From the NCBI RefSeq assembly GCF_001661265.1, contig NW_017567005.1:310001-374000 (forward strand): a stretch of DNA of 64,000 nt. The letters are read 5' to 3'. Position numbers and translations under genes: made by a program. Positions within the stretch are counted from its first letter, which is position 1, and each line of letters opens with the position of its first letter. Source of the stretch: Saitoella complicata NRRL Y-17804. Its lineage: Eukaryota; Ascomycota; Saitoellomycetes; Saitoellales; Saitoellaceae. Below are positions 22,437 through 33,742 of this stretch, one piece after another. The notes under the pieces were generated by a model. The model did no database searches. It was not told the origin of the DNA and worked only from the letters and a program-made list of their open reading frames with translations.

Positions 22437-23461
22437 CTAAATCTCCCCCTTTTCTCTAAGCACGCCTATAAAGTCTTATCAGCTTTTCATTCAAATCACG
22501 TGACGCGTGGACTTACGCTCAACAAGATCCGCCGACAACTGCCTCAACCCCGTGATCATGTTACTTAGCCGATTCTGTGTCGCGGCGTCCGTATCCCAAA
22601 ATGCGCTCGAGATATGCTCTACCAGCTCTGCTAGGCTCTGTACACACCCCGTTAGCCTCTTTCCACTTCATCAAAGTGGATCGCAGGAGGATTTACCGTA
22701 ACCGGCTCCTCCAACGGCGCAAAACTCTGCGACAACTTGAACAGCTGCTTTATCAGCGGCATATAGATCGCCTTCCCCCGTGCGTCAAGCGTCCAGAACG
22801 CATCCGCGAATTCAGTAGAGATATCACGTAACTGTGCGACATGTTCGTCCCCCTCCCACGGATTCGGCGCATACGGCATGCCCCCCGAGCTACTGTGGTC
22901 GGGGGGTAGTTGGTACACAGAGTTGGAGTTTGGGAGTTTGCGGCCAGAAGCGGGCGAGATACCGATCTCGGCCGCATGCGGGTCGAGCCAGGAGAAGTAT
23001 CCTGCGCCGGAGTAGCGGTACACGCCGATATTGAAACCACCCCATGGCTCCCCGTCGGGACCGGGGAGAGTTTGTTCGTGTTTGATCCCCGTTAGATTAT
23101 TGAACGGCTCGAGAGAGTGTTCCTGCGTCTCAAACAAATAAAACACCGAACTTCTAAACAACTTCGAATTTGGTGTCGTCTCCGCGCCCGTGCAGGAGTT
23201 GAGCGGATTGTATCCAAGCTGTCGCAGCCTATTCAGGATTCCAATTTCGAGGGATTTGATGATGGCGAGTGTGAGAGGGTGTGCATCTTCCTCGGGTTTG
23301 GGGCGAAGGACGGCGAAGCGGAGGATGCGGGATTTGACCCAGCCGCCGGAACCGCGGGATTGTTTTTCGAAGACGCCGAGGATGTTGGGGAGCGGAAGGA
23401 CGGGAGGGGGTGGAGGTACGGGGTGGGCGAACTGGATGGGCATGAAGCGTGTTGTCGTCAT
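22437..23461 (-). CDS. Hypothetical protein, 304 aa, three exons
   Basis: Model: complement(join(22437..22465, 22517..22637, 22697..23461)); introns of 51 and 59 bp have good GTAAGT/GTAAAT donors and keep frame. The product begins with a Pro-rich segment (AHPVPPPPPVLPLPNI), then KSRILRFAVLRPKPEEDAHP, a region rich in aromatic and Gly residues (WGGFNIGVYRYSGAGYFSWL), and helical C-terminal segments (LAELVEHISSAFWDTDAA). No signal, membrane helix or known domain is seen. The clean splicing supports a real gene; function unknown. It converges with the HECT gene. Confidence 0.7.
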
Positions 23462-24312
23462 TGTTGTTGTACTGGTCGAGGAGGATGGTGGTGAAGTCGT
23501 GGTGGTGATGCCTAGCGTGTCGCCTACAAATCTAGCTTGGCCCTGCAGTTTTTACACTAGGAGCGAGAAATTAAGACGCCGGTGGCTAGGGCTAATTAGT
23601 GAGTGACGCGTGCAATGTGTATAACAGTGAAGATGTGTCCCTAGACGCGTACGTAGTCTAGCTACAGGGCCGCCGATGATTGGCGAGAAACACCTTGTGT
23701 CTGTTTTCCTGGTGAAAGCCGCAGCCAAGAGCTGGAGCGGTTGCTGACGTCGACATCAATATCGACGCGTACTTCACAGCGCGAAGCAGCGACAATTTTG
23801 CGCGCGCGCGTACGCTGAGTCTTCACGAGGCGCTAGCACCGAAGAAGCGGACAGCAACCTTCAGATCAGTTGATTGTGGCAGATATACGTCCGGTTCTCC
23901 TCTGAGCAGGATTGGATTAGACGGAAATAAGGAGGACACGGGGATAGCTTGGCGTTTCAGATGTCAACACTGACCCTTGACATGATCTATATGGATTTCA
24001 TTGACGATAAAGCTAGGGAAGTTCAAAGCATGTGCACGTGCCCACAACCTCGAGCTCTTATCTTCAGCTTGCATTCGATTTTGCAGAGTGGGCAGCTAGC
24101 GTAAATGATCATTTTCAAGTCCGTAAACGATCTTTCACGACTTCTTGGATTCCCTATCTGCGTGATCGTGAGTAAAGCCAATATACTCCAAAGTCCTATT
24201 TCACGCCTACCCCTCTCCCGCTACTCCCCGATATAAAGATCACAAAAGACAGACCAGGTATCAATATCTTAAAACTCCCAAAGCACATAAACTACCCCAC
24301 CCCTCCCATCCC
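23462..24312. other. Intergenic region
   Basis: 851 bp between two minus-strand genes. It includes a GCGCGCGCGCG tract near 23798-23808 and the 3' flank of the next gene; no coding frame is supported. Confidence 0.45.
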
Positions 24313-27153
24313 TCAATCCGTCCTCAACCTCAGCACCAGATCCCTCAACGCCTGAATCGGCGCCTGCAGCTCCCTCGCCATCCCCAAATCCTCAACCCAC
24401 CAAAACGCTGTACACATCCCATAAACAGCCTCCTGGAAAACCTCCTCCGCCCCAGCACCATCATCAATAAACGTCCGCATCGCGGTACGGAGGTGAACGA
24501 GGACGGGCTCAAATGCACGACGGGCGGTGGGGTCCATGCCCCAGAAGTTGAAGTAGATCGGTTCGGAGATTTCTTGGATTTCGGCTGCGATGGTTTGATT
24601 TTCGGTCATTTCTTCGGGGTTTTCTGGGAGGTCTCGAACGGGTGCTGCTTCTTGCACTGCAAGAGCCTGTTGAACAGGAGGCTGCTGGACCGGAGGCGGC
24701 GGAGGTTGTTGGACTACTCGTGGTGGGGCTGGCGGCGGAATAGATCCAGGCGCGGGTTGGAAAGGCACAGCGCCATGAAACTGCACCTCCTGAAACTGAA
24801 TAGGTCCAGTAGGTGCGCGGAACGGTATCTGCCCAACCATCGGTTGCGGGAAGTGCGTGAACCGTGACGATGCTGATGGTGGTGCGGGTGCAATCGACGG
24901 GATTGTGGCCCGGAATGGGGTCATTTCCACGCCTGGAGGCGGCGCCGCATGCCCTCGAGCCATTCCCGTTCCCGGTAGACCTTGTGGCACGACCGGTGCT
25001 TCTCCCATGACCACATCCCAGCCATCGCCGTTGGTAACCGGACCGCTTTCAGCTTGTTGTGGTCCAGCAGCTCCAGAATCACTCGAGGCCTTTTTAGCAT
25101 CCTTCTCTTTCTTCCGCTTCTTATTCGGCTTCTCCTTGGGTGTTTTCGGCTGACTTGACTCGTCCTCTTCCTCTGCGGCGATATTAGTCGGTAACGACGT
25201 ACGCGGTCGCTTAGCTTTTGCAAAGTTGAGTTTTGATTGCGTCGGGTCTTCTGGACCTGCCGGTGCAGGTATAGGCGCAGACTTGCGACGCGACCCCTTA
25301 GACTGCCCCAGATCCTTCTGCATCGCAGACTTGCCGTAAGGCAAGATATCCTCCTCCGCATCCTCCTCATCCGTAGATTCCTCCGCCATACTCTTTGGTG
25401 CCGAACGACGAGTGGGTCGCAGGGACATAATGGCCTCCCTCTCCTTAGCTTTCGCCATTCTTCCTGACCGTCTCCTGTTCGTCGTGTCCTCTTCTTCGCT
25501 TTCCTCACCCGAGTCCTCCCTCAGTGTCTTCTTTCTGCCCTTATTTCTCGATCCAATGCGAGACGTCGCAGGTGAGCTGGACTCCTCAGACTGTGCAGGC
25601 GATCGAGGAAGATTCGGCTCGGCTCTTTCGCCGGCGTTATTGTTCACCGCTGCCTCTAGAGCCGATTTCGTATCTACATCACCATCCTTCGAGCTGTTCA
25701 AATTCTCCCTCGGTAGTAAGTATGCAGCCTGTTTGATCGTCTTCCTCGACTTCAAATCCATCTCCCACCATGCGTTCTCGGTAGTGCTCAACCATTCCAG
25801 CTCCTCCTTAGAAAGCTTATCCAATATTTTCGGGGAGCCAACTCGGCCTGCGAGGACAGCCACAGACATCGGATCAGGCACAGCAAACTCGAAGTTCAGA
25901 TAAACGTGTTTATCGTTTCCAGGTGTCGAGAATAATGGGATTTCCATACTGTCGAAGTCTTTGGCCGCTCCATGCGCAATGTCATCACTCTCAAACTGCA
26001 GGTAAATGAGCGGGTATCCATCCTGCAAAGCATAACTCGCTTCCTCCTCGAATTTATCGATTTGGTTACGTCGGAGTGCCTGGAGAATGCGATGATGGAT
26101 TTCTATCTCGATGTCCCCTTTGGCGGCGTTGACTTGCCGAACGGGAAAGTTATTCATGTCAAGAATCTCTCTTCTCCAGTCGAACTGCAACCATTTTGTT
26201 GGTTGGCCTTTTCCAGCCAGATGGAAAGTGGCTGTATCAGGCTTCTTTGGCTTCTTTGGCTTTGGACCGGATGCAGTTTGAGGTGTATCGCCATTGGAGT
26301 TGGCCGTCGAAAGTTGCGACCGCGCGGTGTCGAGGCGCATGTTTGCGAAATCTGCGCCAACCGGTGTTACTGGTGGAACCATGATGTCCGGCAAGCTTCC
26401 TTTCTTTCCGTTCTCCTTAACGTCCGTGTTCGCTGTCTTCCCTAAAACGCCATCCTGTGCGCCAGAGTTAGTAACAGGAGCAGCTACGGCATCCTCCATT
26501 TGCGTGTCTTGTCCATCTGCGTCTGGGGTGTTATTTGAGGCTTTGGATTGCGAACTGGGTACGGCTTCTGATCCGTTCGCATTGCCGTCTGTCGCGTCTG
26601 TAGGTTGTAATGGATTTGGACCAGATGCTGTCCCTGGTGCTGTACCTGAGTCTGTCGTATCCTTCGATACTGGCCGGCTGCCTTTGTCAATTTGTGGCAT
26701 ACTCGCGTCCAGAGCCGGGTCCATCCACCTCACCCCACTCATGTTGATGTAGAGTCGAAGGTTCGCGTACGACTCGACGATCTTCCCCGTGCCATCCGCA
26801 ACATCGACAGTCCGAAAGTTCACAGATTTCCCATCTTCATATTTAAGGTCGATGTAATGAGGTTTTCCGTCCAACGCACGCGCTACTGACTTCGCAGAAG
26901 CCTTGTCGTGAAACCTGAAGAAGATATGGAATTGATCTTTGGGGTTCTCCTCGTTTACCGCATGCCCAGTGCACTTATCCATCAGACCCCTTTCCGTCAA
27001 CCGAGCTCTGATTCCTTCATAGATCTGCTTGCTGAAGTACTCCGCCTCCGGTTCTGTCCAAGGCGGGGATCCGTTGAGCCAGTCGAACCTCAGAAGCTTG
27101 CCAGCTTGCTGATTGAGGTTCGGCTCGCACTTGAAGATACCAAGATGAGCCAT
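24313..27153 (-). CDS. Large hypothetical nuclear-type protein, 946 aa, with two related N-terminal segments
   Basis: A single exon of 2841 bp. Residues about 18-150 (LLRFDWLNGSPPWTEPEAEY ... NLRLYINMSGVRW) and about 315-425 (WLQFDWRREILDMNNFP ... HVYLNFEFAVPDP) share the order FDW, helix, FxFxxxxxA/G, beta strands, and look like a duplicated small alpha/beta domain. They are separated by a Gly/Thr/Asn-rich linker. The middle is charged and Ser-rich with basic clusters (KPNKKRKKEKDAKK) typical of nuclear localisation. A Pro-rich region (PPPPVQQPPVQQ) precedes a helical C-terminal domain (IYFNFWGMDPTARRAFEPVL to the end). No family is recognised; a nuclear scaffold or chromatin role is only a guess from composition. 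Confidence 0.75.
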   Translation of the reverse strand: MAHLGIFKCEPNLNQQAGKLLRFDWLNGSPPWTEPEAEYFSKQIYEGIRARLTERGLMDKCTGHAVNEENPKDQFHIFFRFHDKASAKSVARALDGKPHYIDLKYEDGKSVNFRTVDVADGTGKIVESYANLRLYINMSGVRWMDPALDASMPQIDKGSRPVSKDTTDSGTAPGTASGPNPLQPTDATDGNANGSEAVPSSQSKASNNTPDADGQDTQMEDAVAAPVTNSGAQDGVLGKTANTDVKENGKKGSLPDIMVPPVTPVGADFANMRLDTARSQLSTANSNGDTPQTASGPKPKKPKKPDTATFHLAGKGQPTKWLQFDWRREILDMNNFPVRQVNAAKGDIEIEIHHRILQALRRNQIDKFEEEASYALQDGYPLIYLQFESDDIAHGAAKDFDSMEIPLFSTPGNDKHVYLNFEFAVPDPMSVAVLAGRVGSPKILDKLSKEELEWLSTTENAWWEMDLKSRKTIKQAAYLLPRENLNSSKDGDVDTKSALEAAVNNNAGERAEPNLPRSPAQSEESSSPATSRIGSRNKGRKKTLREDSGEESEEEDTTNRRRSGRMAKAKEREAIMSLRPTRRSAPKSMAEESTDEEDAEEDILPYGKSAMQKDLGQSKGSRRKSAPIPAPAGPEDPTQSKLNFAKAKRPRTSLPTNIAAEEEDESSQPKTPKEKPNKKRKKEKDAKKASSDSGAAGPQQAESGPVTNGDGWDVVMGEAPVVPQGLPGTGMARGHAAPPPGVEMTPFRATIPSIAPAPPSASSRFTHFPQPMVGQIPFRAPTGPIQFQEVQFHGAVPFQPAPGSIPPPAPPRVVQQPPPPPVQQPPVQQALAVQEAAPVRDLPENPEEMTENQTIAAEIQEISEPIYFNFWGMDPTARRAFEPVLVHLRTAMRTFIDDGAGAEEVFQEAVYGMCTAFWWVEDLGMARELQAPIQALRDLVLRLRTD

Positions 27154-28021
27154 CTGGAGTCGATCAGACTGGGGTATATTATCGATTGTTTGCTATTGCT
27201 GGTAAAGTCGTTCCGCGCCGCGTTCGGGATGTCCAGGTCCCCTGCCGACCGCGTCGCGCTTGTGTATTGGCGGTGGATAAGTACCGTAATGATGCGTGAG
27301 CAACACCTGACAGCTAAGGCTCCATTGGTCGTGTGTGTTTTCGAATCTTTTTCGTCAGAATCCTTCGTTTCTATATGGGAGTGTCGGGTTCTGAGGACCT
27401 TCGCGAATTGGGATCAGGCTTGGTTAGGCTATGAGGCTAATCTCGACAGCGGAAGACCGCGAATGTCTGATTATGATTTAACTGAAAATATTTGTTGCTT
27501 CACTGATACCCCTCAGTTGCAACCGCTCTTAGATTATTCCACGTCAGCTCCCCAATAGTATCACACAGGCGCTGCCGGAGCCTAGTTGGTGTTGGATGCC
27601 AGGTTTCGGAACGGGAAGCAGCTAGCCATGATTTGGCTCACCCAGCTTAAATAAGAGCACAGGAAGAACTGAAGGTCAGGCCCCCATTCCTGCCGAAAGC
27701 TACTGCATACGAAGGTTTTCTTTTATTATTCACGGGTGAGCTGCGAGCGGCATAAGGCGTCGCCCAAGCCTGTATTGCAATGTTCATCAATGCAGATGTT
27801 CAGAACGCCCATCTTTTGTCTCTCCCGAGTCAACAACGCCCTCTTTCATCCCTATCCCCTACTTGCTACCCACTTCGTATGTTGTGCTGGTTCTGAAGCA
27901 GACTTCTGCTTTCCTACCGATGGACCTTCACCAAAACCTAAACCTAACGTTGATCATGTAGCTCAGTGATAAGCTTGCAAAGCATTTTCCTTACTATCGT
28001 CAGGCAATATCAACTGTTAAG
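27154..28021. other. Intergenic region
   Basis: 868 bp. The left part is the promoter of the 946-residue gene. Short plus-strand frames have no recognisable features. Confidence 0.45.
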
Positions 28022-28975
28022 TTAACTCGCATACTGCCTAATCAAGTATCTCGTGTCCAAAAAATCTTCGTACAAGTTAGCTAAAACTTTCCCACGCAAG
28101 TCGAGCTCGGTAAATTGAAGTCTGGAATAGAGAAAGCCCAGGTCCATCTGTCTCGACACATATAAAAGTTTGAATAACTCCGCTGCTCTCAGCTTGAGGC
28201 CCCCTCGTTGATTCAAATCACGTTTTCGGTAACGTGACCGAGACGTATCGTGTTATCATCATTAATTCCGGAAGGCCTTGCCTTTCTTTGGCCACATCCA
28301 GATAAAAAAACGCACTGCGAAACTCATAGAAAAGGCGGTCCAACTCTTCATTGCTGACAAACAGGCCCTGTAATACCACCTTGCACGTATCTCTCAAAGC
28401 TCTGGTCAGGCGCATGTAACCGCATCGACCTGTTTCGCTACATTGCCAGAAAGCGCTTTCGACCAATTCGGAAATCAGATAAAGTTCTTTGCCCTGAAGA
28501 GCAGAGGAGACAATGAAGTTGTTATGGTTACGATTCACAGGCATTGGAGGTCCAGTACTCTCAGTGAAACCTGGAAGCATCTGAACATCGGCGTTTGTGG
28601 TGGAAGTCGGACGCACCTGAGGCTCAGCGTTCGTGGTGGTATTTTCAGGCTTCTGAATCTCAGTGACCTGGCCCTTGTGGCGCTTCGGTGCACCCTGTAC
28701 TTCTGTTATATTGAGGGTCGGTGTTCCTGATGCTCCTCCTCATGTGATCTTTTCGAAATTGCCTGGCAGTATGGTGGTGACCAGCATTGCTTGTTTCAAT
28801 CTGCAATCTTTGAGACTGACTGGTGTCGCGGCCGCCGAAATTTTGTTCTGAAACGCAAACTGGTCGATATGACCAAGACGCACAACCGTGCCTAGTCTTT
28901 CTGGCACATGAATGTTATGAGCGTGGGGATCGAGCGTCTTCAGGGCAGCTCTTGCACCGTCTAAGTTCTCACATG
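28022..28975 (-). CDS. Uncertain gene, unrecognised (5' end unresolved)
   Basis: Three coding-like blocks lie in one series: 28817..about 28975 (ARAALKTLDPHAHNIHVPER), 28245..28738 (LQGKELYLISELVESAFWQC, LDRLFYEFRSAFFYLD) and 28022..28192 (LRAAELFKLLYVSRQMDLGF, closing with TAA). Introns of 78 bp and 52 bp with GTCTC donors would join them in frame. No in-frame ATG was found at the 5' side before the neighbouring reductase gene, so the first exon is missing or the gene is a remnant. Helical, charged composition; no known family. Confidence 0.3.
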
Positions 28976-29083
28976 TGACGAGCTAGCTCTACCGAGACCT
29001 GACACAGCAATCAGAACATTTAAAGTTTTCTCATTTCAAGAACTCTTAAACGACATCCTATCGTACACCGCCTTTCACTCCCC

Positions 29084-30342
29084 TCACTCCTTTGGAATCG
29101 CCCCACCCTCCCTCAGCCTACCAAAAACCTCCAAATACCCCTCCAACGTATCCTGATACCCCGTCCACCCCATCCCCCTCGCCTTCCCCATACTATTCAA
29201 GATATCCCATGTCCGCCCAACACAAAAATCCATAAACCCCCACGTAGCATGACTAAACGCCTCTTTATCCAAGTTATGGCGATCGGCGAGACGTGACCAC
29301 GCAGCACTGACTTCTGGTTTTTGTGACCAAGTTTCGAGGTGGACGCGGGACGTGAGGAGGGAGGGACCGGGCAATTCGACTTTGTGTGGGAGAGGCGCGG
29401 GTTTGTCGAATTGATCTTTTGGTAACTCCACACCGAAATACGCTGCGATTTTGGGCCATGTACGACTCCAGGTATGCAAGTCCCCATTCACGCAGTTGAA
29501 TGCTTCACCTCCACATGCCTCCCCCAACGCCTGCCACTCCCCGAACTCGGCAATGAGGGGCGCGTAGGAGCTATCATCCCACCCCCTGTAGAATCGTTCA
29601 TTCCCGGGCCACCAGAGGGGTTCGCCGAGTTCTTTTTGCACGGAGGCGTAGATTGCGATGGTGGTTGCGAGTGACATGTAGTTTCCCTTGGAGTAGCCGC
29701 AGATGTCGTTGGGGCGGTTGATTGTAAAGTCCCACTGTCGGCCAACCTTTGAGTTTGCGGGAATGTCCCAAGAGCCGTTCTTGGCCGCGGGCTTGGCGCC
29801 GCAGAGATCAGCGAGAATGTCTTCCTGGGTGTAGTAGAAATTCGGGCCGTCGACCCTGGGATCCGTTTCCAAACCTGGGAGACGGTAGGATCCGAGATGG
29901 ACACCGTAGTGTTTCATTCCCGTGGTGAGCACAATACGCTTGAACTCCTTACTGGCAGCTTCATCGGCCAAGAAGGCCTCCATGAAGTTCTTCAGCATAC
30001 CACCTGTACCGAAGCGTCAACACTCTGCGCAGACAAGATAGAAGGCCCCTTGGTACCGTTAACTTGACACGCCTTTTCCTCCTCTGCTTCCTCCTTGTAC
30101 GCCGCCCAAAAGATATGCGTGACCCCCTCCACTCCAGCTTCCTTCAACTGCTTGCCCAACTCTTCCGGTTCTTTCATCAAGTCCAAAGCGACATGTTGGA
30201 CGTTCTCGGGGTATTTCTCTTTGACGGAGCGGGAGACGGCGTAGATCTTTGTCCACTTGTGGGAGGATTTGGTGAGGTTTTCGATTTGGGCACGGCCGTT
30301 GATACCGGTTGCGCCGGAGACGAGGGCGATGAGAGGGGCCAT
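29084..30342 (-). CDS. PRISE-type NAD(P)-dependent reductase (progesterone 5-beta-reductase/iridoid-synthase-like SDR)
   Basis: Model: complement(join(29084..30003, 30057..30342)), 401 aa; the 53 bp intron falls in QVNG/GMLKN. The N terminus has a Rossmann dinucleotide motif (LVSGATGINGRAQIENL). The middle shows the features of the PRISE subgroup of extended SDRs: LTTGMKHYGVHLG with the catalytic-type Lys, NFYYTQEDIL, and RPNDICGYSKGNYMSLA, plus FNCVNGDLHTWSRTWPKIAAYFGV. Relatives reduce activated C=C bonds of enones using NAD(P)H. Fungal homologues are common and mostly uncharacterised, so the substrate is not predictable. No signal peptide is seen; likely cytosolic. Confidence 0.9.
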
Positions 30343-31026
30343 TACGTTGGGTGAGAGGGGAGGTGGTCCTTTTTAAGGTGGTCTTTTCGATGGTCAGCTG
30401 GTCGGTGTGTCGTCATTCCCGCGTGCTCGTGTCTCGCCGCGGCCCCGCCCACAGCAATGCGCGAGTGAGGTCAGCAGCGACGGTGAGATCAGTCGAGTGG
30501 GTCACCAACTGTGAGCTCGAGTGAGGCAATGATCCCCCGGCTCACCAGCTCTCCCGCTCTCCCACGCCTCCACCACCCCCCTTATCTCCGCGCGCCGTAC
30601 CTGACACAATCGCGCAACTCCCGCTTCCCACGGCCTCCCCCAGCATGTCGATGTCGCGCTTCATCTTCAAACCCTCCAACGGTCCCTCCTACGACTGCCT
30701 CCAACTCACTTCCTCCACCCCTTCCTCTCTCGACCACCACCGCCTAATCTTGCGGATGTATTGGCTGCGAGTGGATATGGGCGGAGCTGAATTGATGGTT
30801 GGAAGGGGGGGAAGATGGCGGAAGGGAGGAGACAAAGTACTTGATTGACGGATTTGTATACCATCTATACCCAAATTGCAATTGAATCACTACATTTTCT
30901 TTGAGTGCCGTGCCTACACGTCCTTCATCGGAATCGATATTAGAATTCACGTCATGCGCTCACGAACGCGCGCGGCTTTCACATGATTGCCGAGAGTATT
31001 CATGGTAAGTCTACATTTACCCTGCC
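30343..31026. other. Intergenic region between divergent genes
   Basis: 684 bp including both promoters. A C-rich stretch near 30570-30720 gives short spurious frames; no gene is supported. Confidence 0.45.
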
Positions 31027-31871
31027 ATGAAACCCCCAGACAATCCGTCGACAATGGAGGATCCTACGAGTATAACCTCAGCATCCGTCGGCTTCATAAC
31101 AATGTCTCCGTACTGTGGGAACGAGTTCGCTTCTCCCGTGTTCAATCGGTTGAGTCAAGGAGCCACAGTCGTCTTCGGAATGCCCGACATCAGTCGCCAA
31201 GCTACAACTGCAGCATCGACGACAGCAACAGCTGTAGTGGAGAAAGGCGGGTTCTTCATTTTCAAGGCATCCTCGATGGGTGAGGACGAGGACAAAGGCG
31301 ACTGTCTCCTTTTCCATCGACAAGGAACTTCGACCAAGCTCACACCCGAACAATACTCCTCCATCGCCCTTAAACTCAAGTCACACTCCTCACCGTGCCC
31401 AATACAACAACAGGGGTCTGGGAGCGAGCGTGGTGCGTTTAGGTTCGCGGGTAGTGTGGATGCGAGGAACGTCGCGGAATGGCTTCATTGGACGAGACAT
31501 GAGTTGGGGTGTTCGAGTTCGGTTTGCGTGAGGCAGGTGCATTGGAGGTGTGTTGTCTCGAACTCGGGAAAGTCGTCGCCGTGGGTGGTGGTGGCTAAAT
31601 GTTAGGGGCATACAGAGACGCGGGATTCACCTCCGAACAACTAACGAAGACAACGGGAACCGCCACAGACATCTCCTCCCTCTCACCTCTTTCCTCTTTA
31701 ACAACGAGGATACCAGCGCTCGACTTGATACCCCCCCGCCCACTCCCAGTCCCACGCCGTAAACGCTGCTACCCAGTCGTTGATATCCCACGTCTTCGGA
31801 GCCTGTCTGCGCTGCAGGCAAGGGAGGCGGAGATGGAGCTGAGTGAGACGATGCTTACATGGCAATCATAA
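31027..31871 (+). CDS. Hypothetical protein, 262 aa
   Basis: Model: join(31027..31549, 31606..31871). A 56 bp intron (GTGTTG...GCTAAAT...TTAG) joins two frames. The start may instead be the in-frame ATG at 31054 (MEDPTSITS). The first exon has a beta-rich segment (GGFFIFKASS, GDCLLFHRQGTSTKLTPEQY, AFRFAGSVDARNVAEWLHW). The second has a Pro-rich basic end (PPRPLPVPRRKRC) and a short helix (SLSALQAREAEMELSETML). No family, signal or membrane segment is recognised. Confidence 0.5.
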
Positions 31872-32011
31872 TATTCCGTACGATCATAATATACCAACTT
31901 TAATTCTTTTATCGATAAGCGTGTCCTATCTGTGGCTAGTGCGCACGAGCCACACAAAAGTCTGCGAAGACGGCAACACCAAAACAGTCAAGACAGAAAG
32001 CATCTCAGGCA

Positions 32012-33580
32012 ATGTCTACACAAGCTGCACCAAATCCCGCCGTTCAGGCATTGGAAGAGGACCGCTCCGCAACTCCTGTCACTCTCGCGTCCTTGGGATC
32101 ATCGTCGCATGGCGATATCGCACTCGAGGAAACGAGTGAGGAGAATCCCGTGGTGAAGGCAAACCAGCAATTACTCCTCCTGCTACCATCGAAGAACGTC
32201 AAAGTCGTGACCGTAACGCCGAAGACTACCATCTCACTCGGTAAATTCGGTTCGTTCAAATCTGACGACATCATCGGAACACCATACGGCCTCACCTACG
32301 AAATCCACGAAAACAAGACGATCGTGCCCATTGCTCCCTCCGCCATCGACGAAATCGAAGACGACGTCGGCAACAACCGCGAACTTAACGACGACGCAAC
32401 CGCACAAACCCTTACATGGCAAGAAATCGAGGCCCTGAAGAAGGATAAGAATATCCAGGGTAAGGAAATCGTGGAGAAAGTCATGGCAGCACATTCAAAT
32501 TTCGATAAGAAGACGGAGTTTGCGAAGGAGAAGTATCAACGGAGGAAGGAGCAGAAGTTCTTGAGGGGATTTACGGTGTTGGCGCCGACGTTGCCGACGA
32601 TTTGTGATTACCTCTGGACACGGGATCAACACCGCATCCTCGACATCCGTACTTCATCACTCTCATACATCCTGGCGCAGGCGAACGTGTTCCCCGGTGG
32701 CCGATACCTAGTCGTGGACGACACGGGAGGTTTGATCGTAGCAGCCATGCTCGAGCGCATGGGCGGTGAGGGAACACTCATGGTCCTCCACGAAAACGAA
32801 CACCCCGCCCTCGACGTCTGCCGCTACTTCAACTTCTCGCCTCGCCAACTCTCCCCCGTCAAATCCCTCTCCTGGCTCCAAGCCCTCCACCCAGAAGAAA
32901 CGGACCCAAGACCCGAGATGCCGGCACTGGAGGCGATCGTGGATGGGAAGGGACATAATGCGGCGAAGAGGTTGGCTGGTAGGCTGAAGAGTTGGGGGAG
33001 GGTAGATAAGGCTCAGAAGGATTTCTTGGAGGGTGGGTGGGATGGGTGTGTTGTTGTCAGCACGTTTGATCCTGTCACGATCGTACCGGCTATTTTGCCT
33101 TATGTCGAGGGTTCGAGACCAGTGGTTGTCTATGCACCGCATAAGGAGACGCTGCTACAACTCTCCATCCACCTCCACAACGGTACGAAACGCCAAATTC
33201 TCGCGCCAACGATCGTGAGTTTGAGAGCGAGGGAGTACCAGACCCTGCCTGGGCGTGTGCATCCCATGATGACGATGGGTGGTGGTGGAGGATGGGTGTT
33301 GAGTGGACTGAGGGTTTTGCCGAGTGATATTGAGGCTGTGGCGGGGAGTGCTAGACAAGCCGGACGTGGCAAGAAGAAGAAGGAGAAGAATGGTGAGGCG
33401 AAGGAGAAGAAGAGGAGTAAGGGAGGGGATGAGGGTGCTGAGGAGACTTTAGAGGAGAGTCCCGCGAAGAAGACGAAAATTGCGGAAAATGGTGATGCGA
33501 CTAGTACTGAGACCGAGACTGGTACGCCGATGGATACGAGTGCGGATGGGAGTGCGGCTGTTACGGAGGCTGAAGCATAA
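32012..33580 (+). CDS. TRM6: tRNA (adenine-58-N1) methyltransferase non-catalytic subunit Trm6/Gcd10
   Basis: A single exon, 522 aa (yeast Trm6 478). With catalytic Trm61 this subunit forms the heterotetramer that makes m1A58 in tRNAs, notably initiator tRNA-Met. The N-terminal beta domain (KTTISLGKFGSFKSDDIIG, PYGLTYEIHENKTI) is followed by the linker ERRKEQKFLR-like KEKYQRRKEQKFLRGFTVLA. A degenerate Rossmann methyltransferase half follows (LAQANVFPGGRYLVVDDTGG, AAMLERMGGEGTLMVLHENE) without an SAM-binding signature, as expected for Trm6. A family C-terminal segment (LAPTIVSLRAREYQTLPGRV, HPMMTMGGGGGWVLSGLRV) is clear. The tail is Lys/Glu-rich, nuclear-type. The gene lies 140 bp after the orphan at 31027. 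Confidence 0.93.
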   Translation: MSTQAAPNPAVQALEEDRSATPVTLASLGSSSHGDIALEETSEENPVVKANQQLLLLLPSKNVKVVTVTPKTTISLGKFGSFKSDDIIGTPYGLTYEIHENKTIVPIAPSAIDEIEDDVGNNRELNDDATAQTLTWQEIEALKKDKNIQGKEIVEKVMAAHSNFDKKTEFAKEKYQRRKEQKFLRGFTVLAPTLPTICDYLWTRDQHRILDIRTSSLSYILAQANVFPGGRYLVVDDTGGLIVAAMLERMGGEGTLMVLHENEHPALDVCRYFNFSPRQLSPVKSLSWLQALHPEETDPRPEMPALEAIVDGKGHNAAKRLAGRLKSWGRVDKAQKDFLEGGWDGCVVVSTFDPVTIVPAILPYVEGSRPVVVYAPHKETLLQLSIHLHNGTKRQILAPTIVSLRAREYQTLPGRVHPMMTMGGGGGWVLSGLRVLPSDIEAVAGSARQAGRGKKKKEKNGEAKEKKRSKGGDEGAEETLEESPAKKTKIAENGDATSTETETGTPMDTSADGSAAVTEAEA

Positions 33581-33742
33581 GCAGGCGTCTTGATTTAGAG
33601 AAATTAAACATAAAAATATCAAGTTCGACTATGTCGTATCGTTATGTTCACGCGTGCACCGGTCAAACCTTAGCCCCGTGGCGTTCGTACGACGCCGACG
33701 TCGACGTTACACCGCACACCTCGCGTTTCCTGACCGTCCCAA

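Noticed and set aside
23798-23808. GCGCGCGCGCG tract as a functional Z-DNA element
   Set aside because: It is short, isolated and not placed at a recognisable promoter; nothing supports a function.
27936-27956. CCTAAACCTAA stretch resembling telomeric repeats
   Set aside because: Fewer than two clean units, not in an array, in an ordinary intergenic region; chance is sufficient.
30511-30848. Short plus-strand frames in a C-rich tract as a gene
   Set aside because: They are low-complexity Pro/Ser products with no start context, splice signals or domain.
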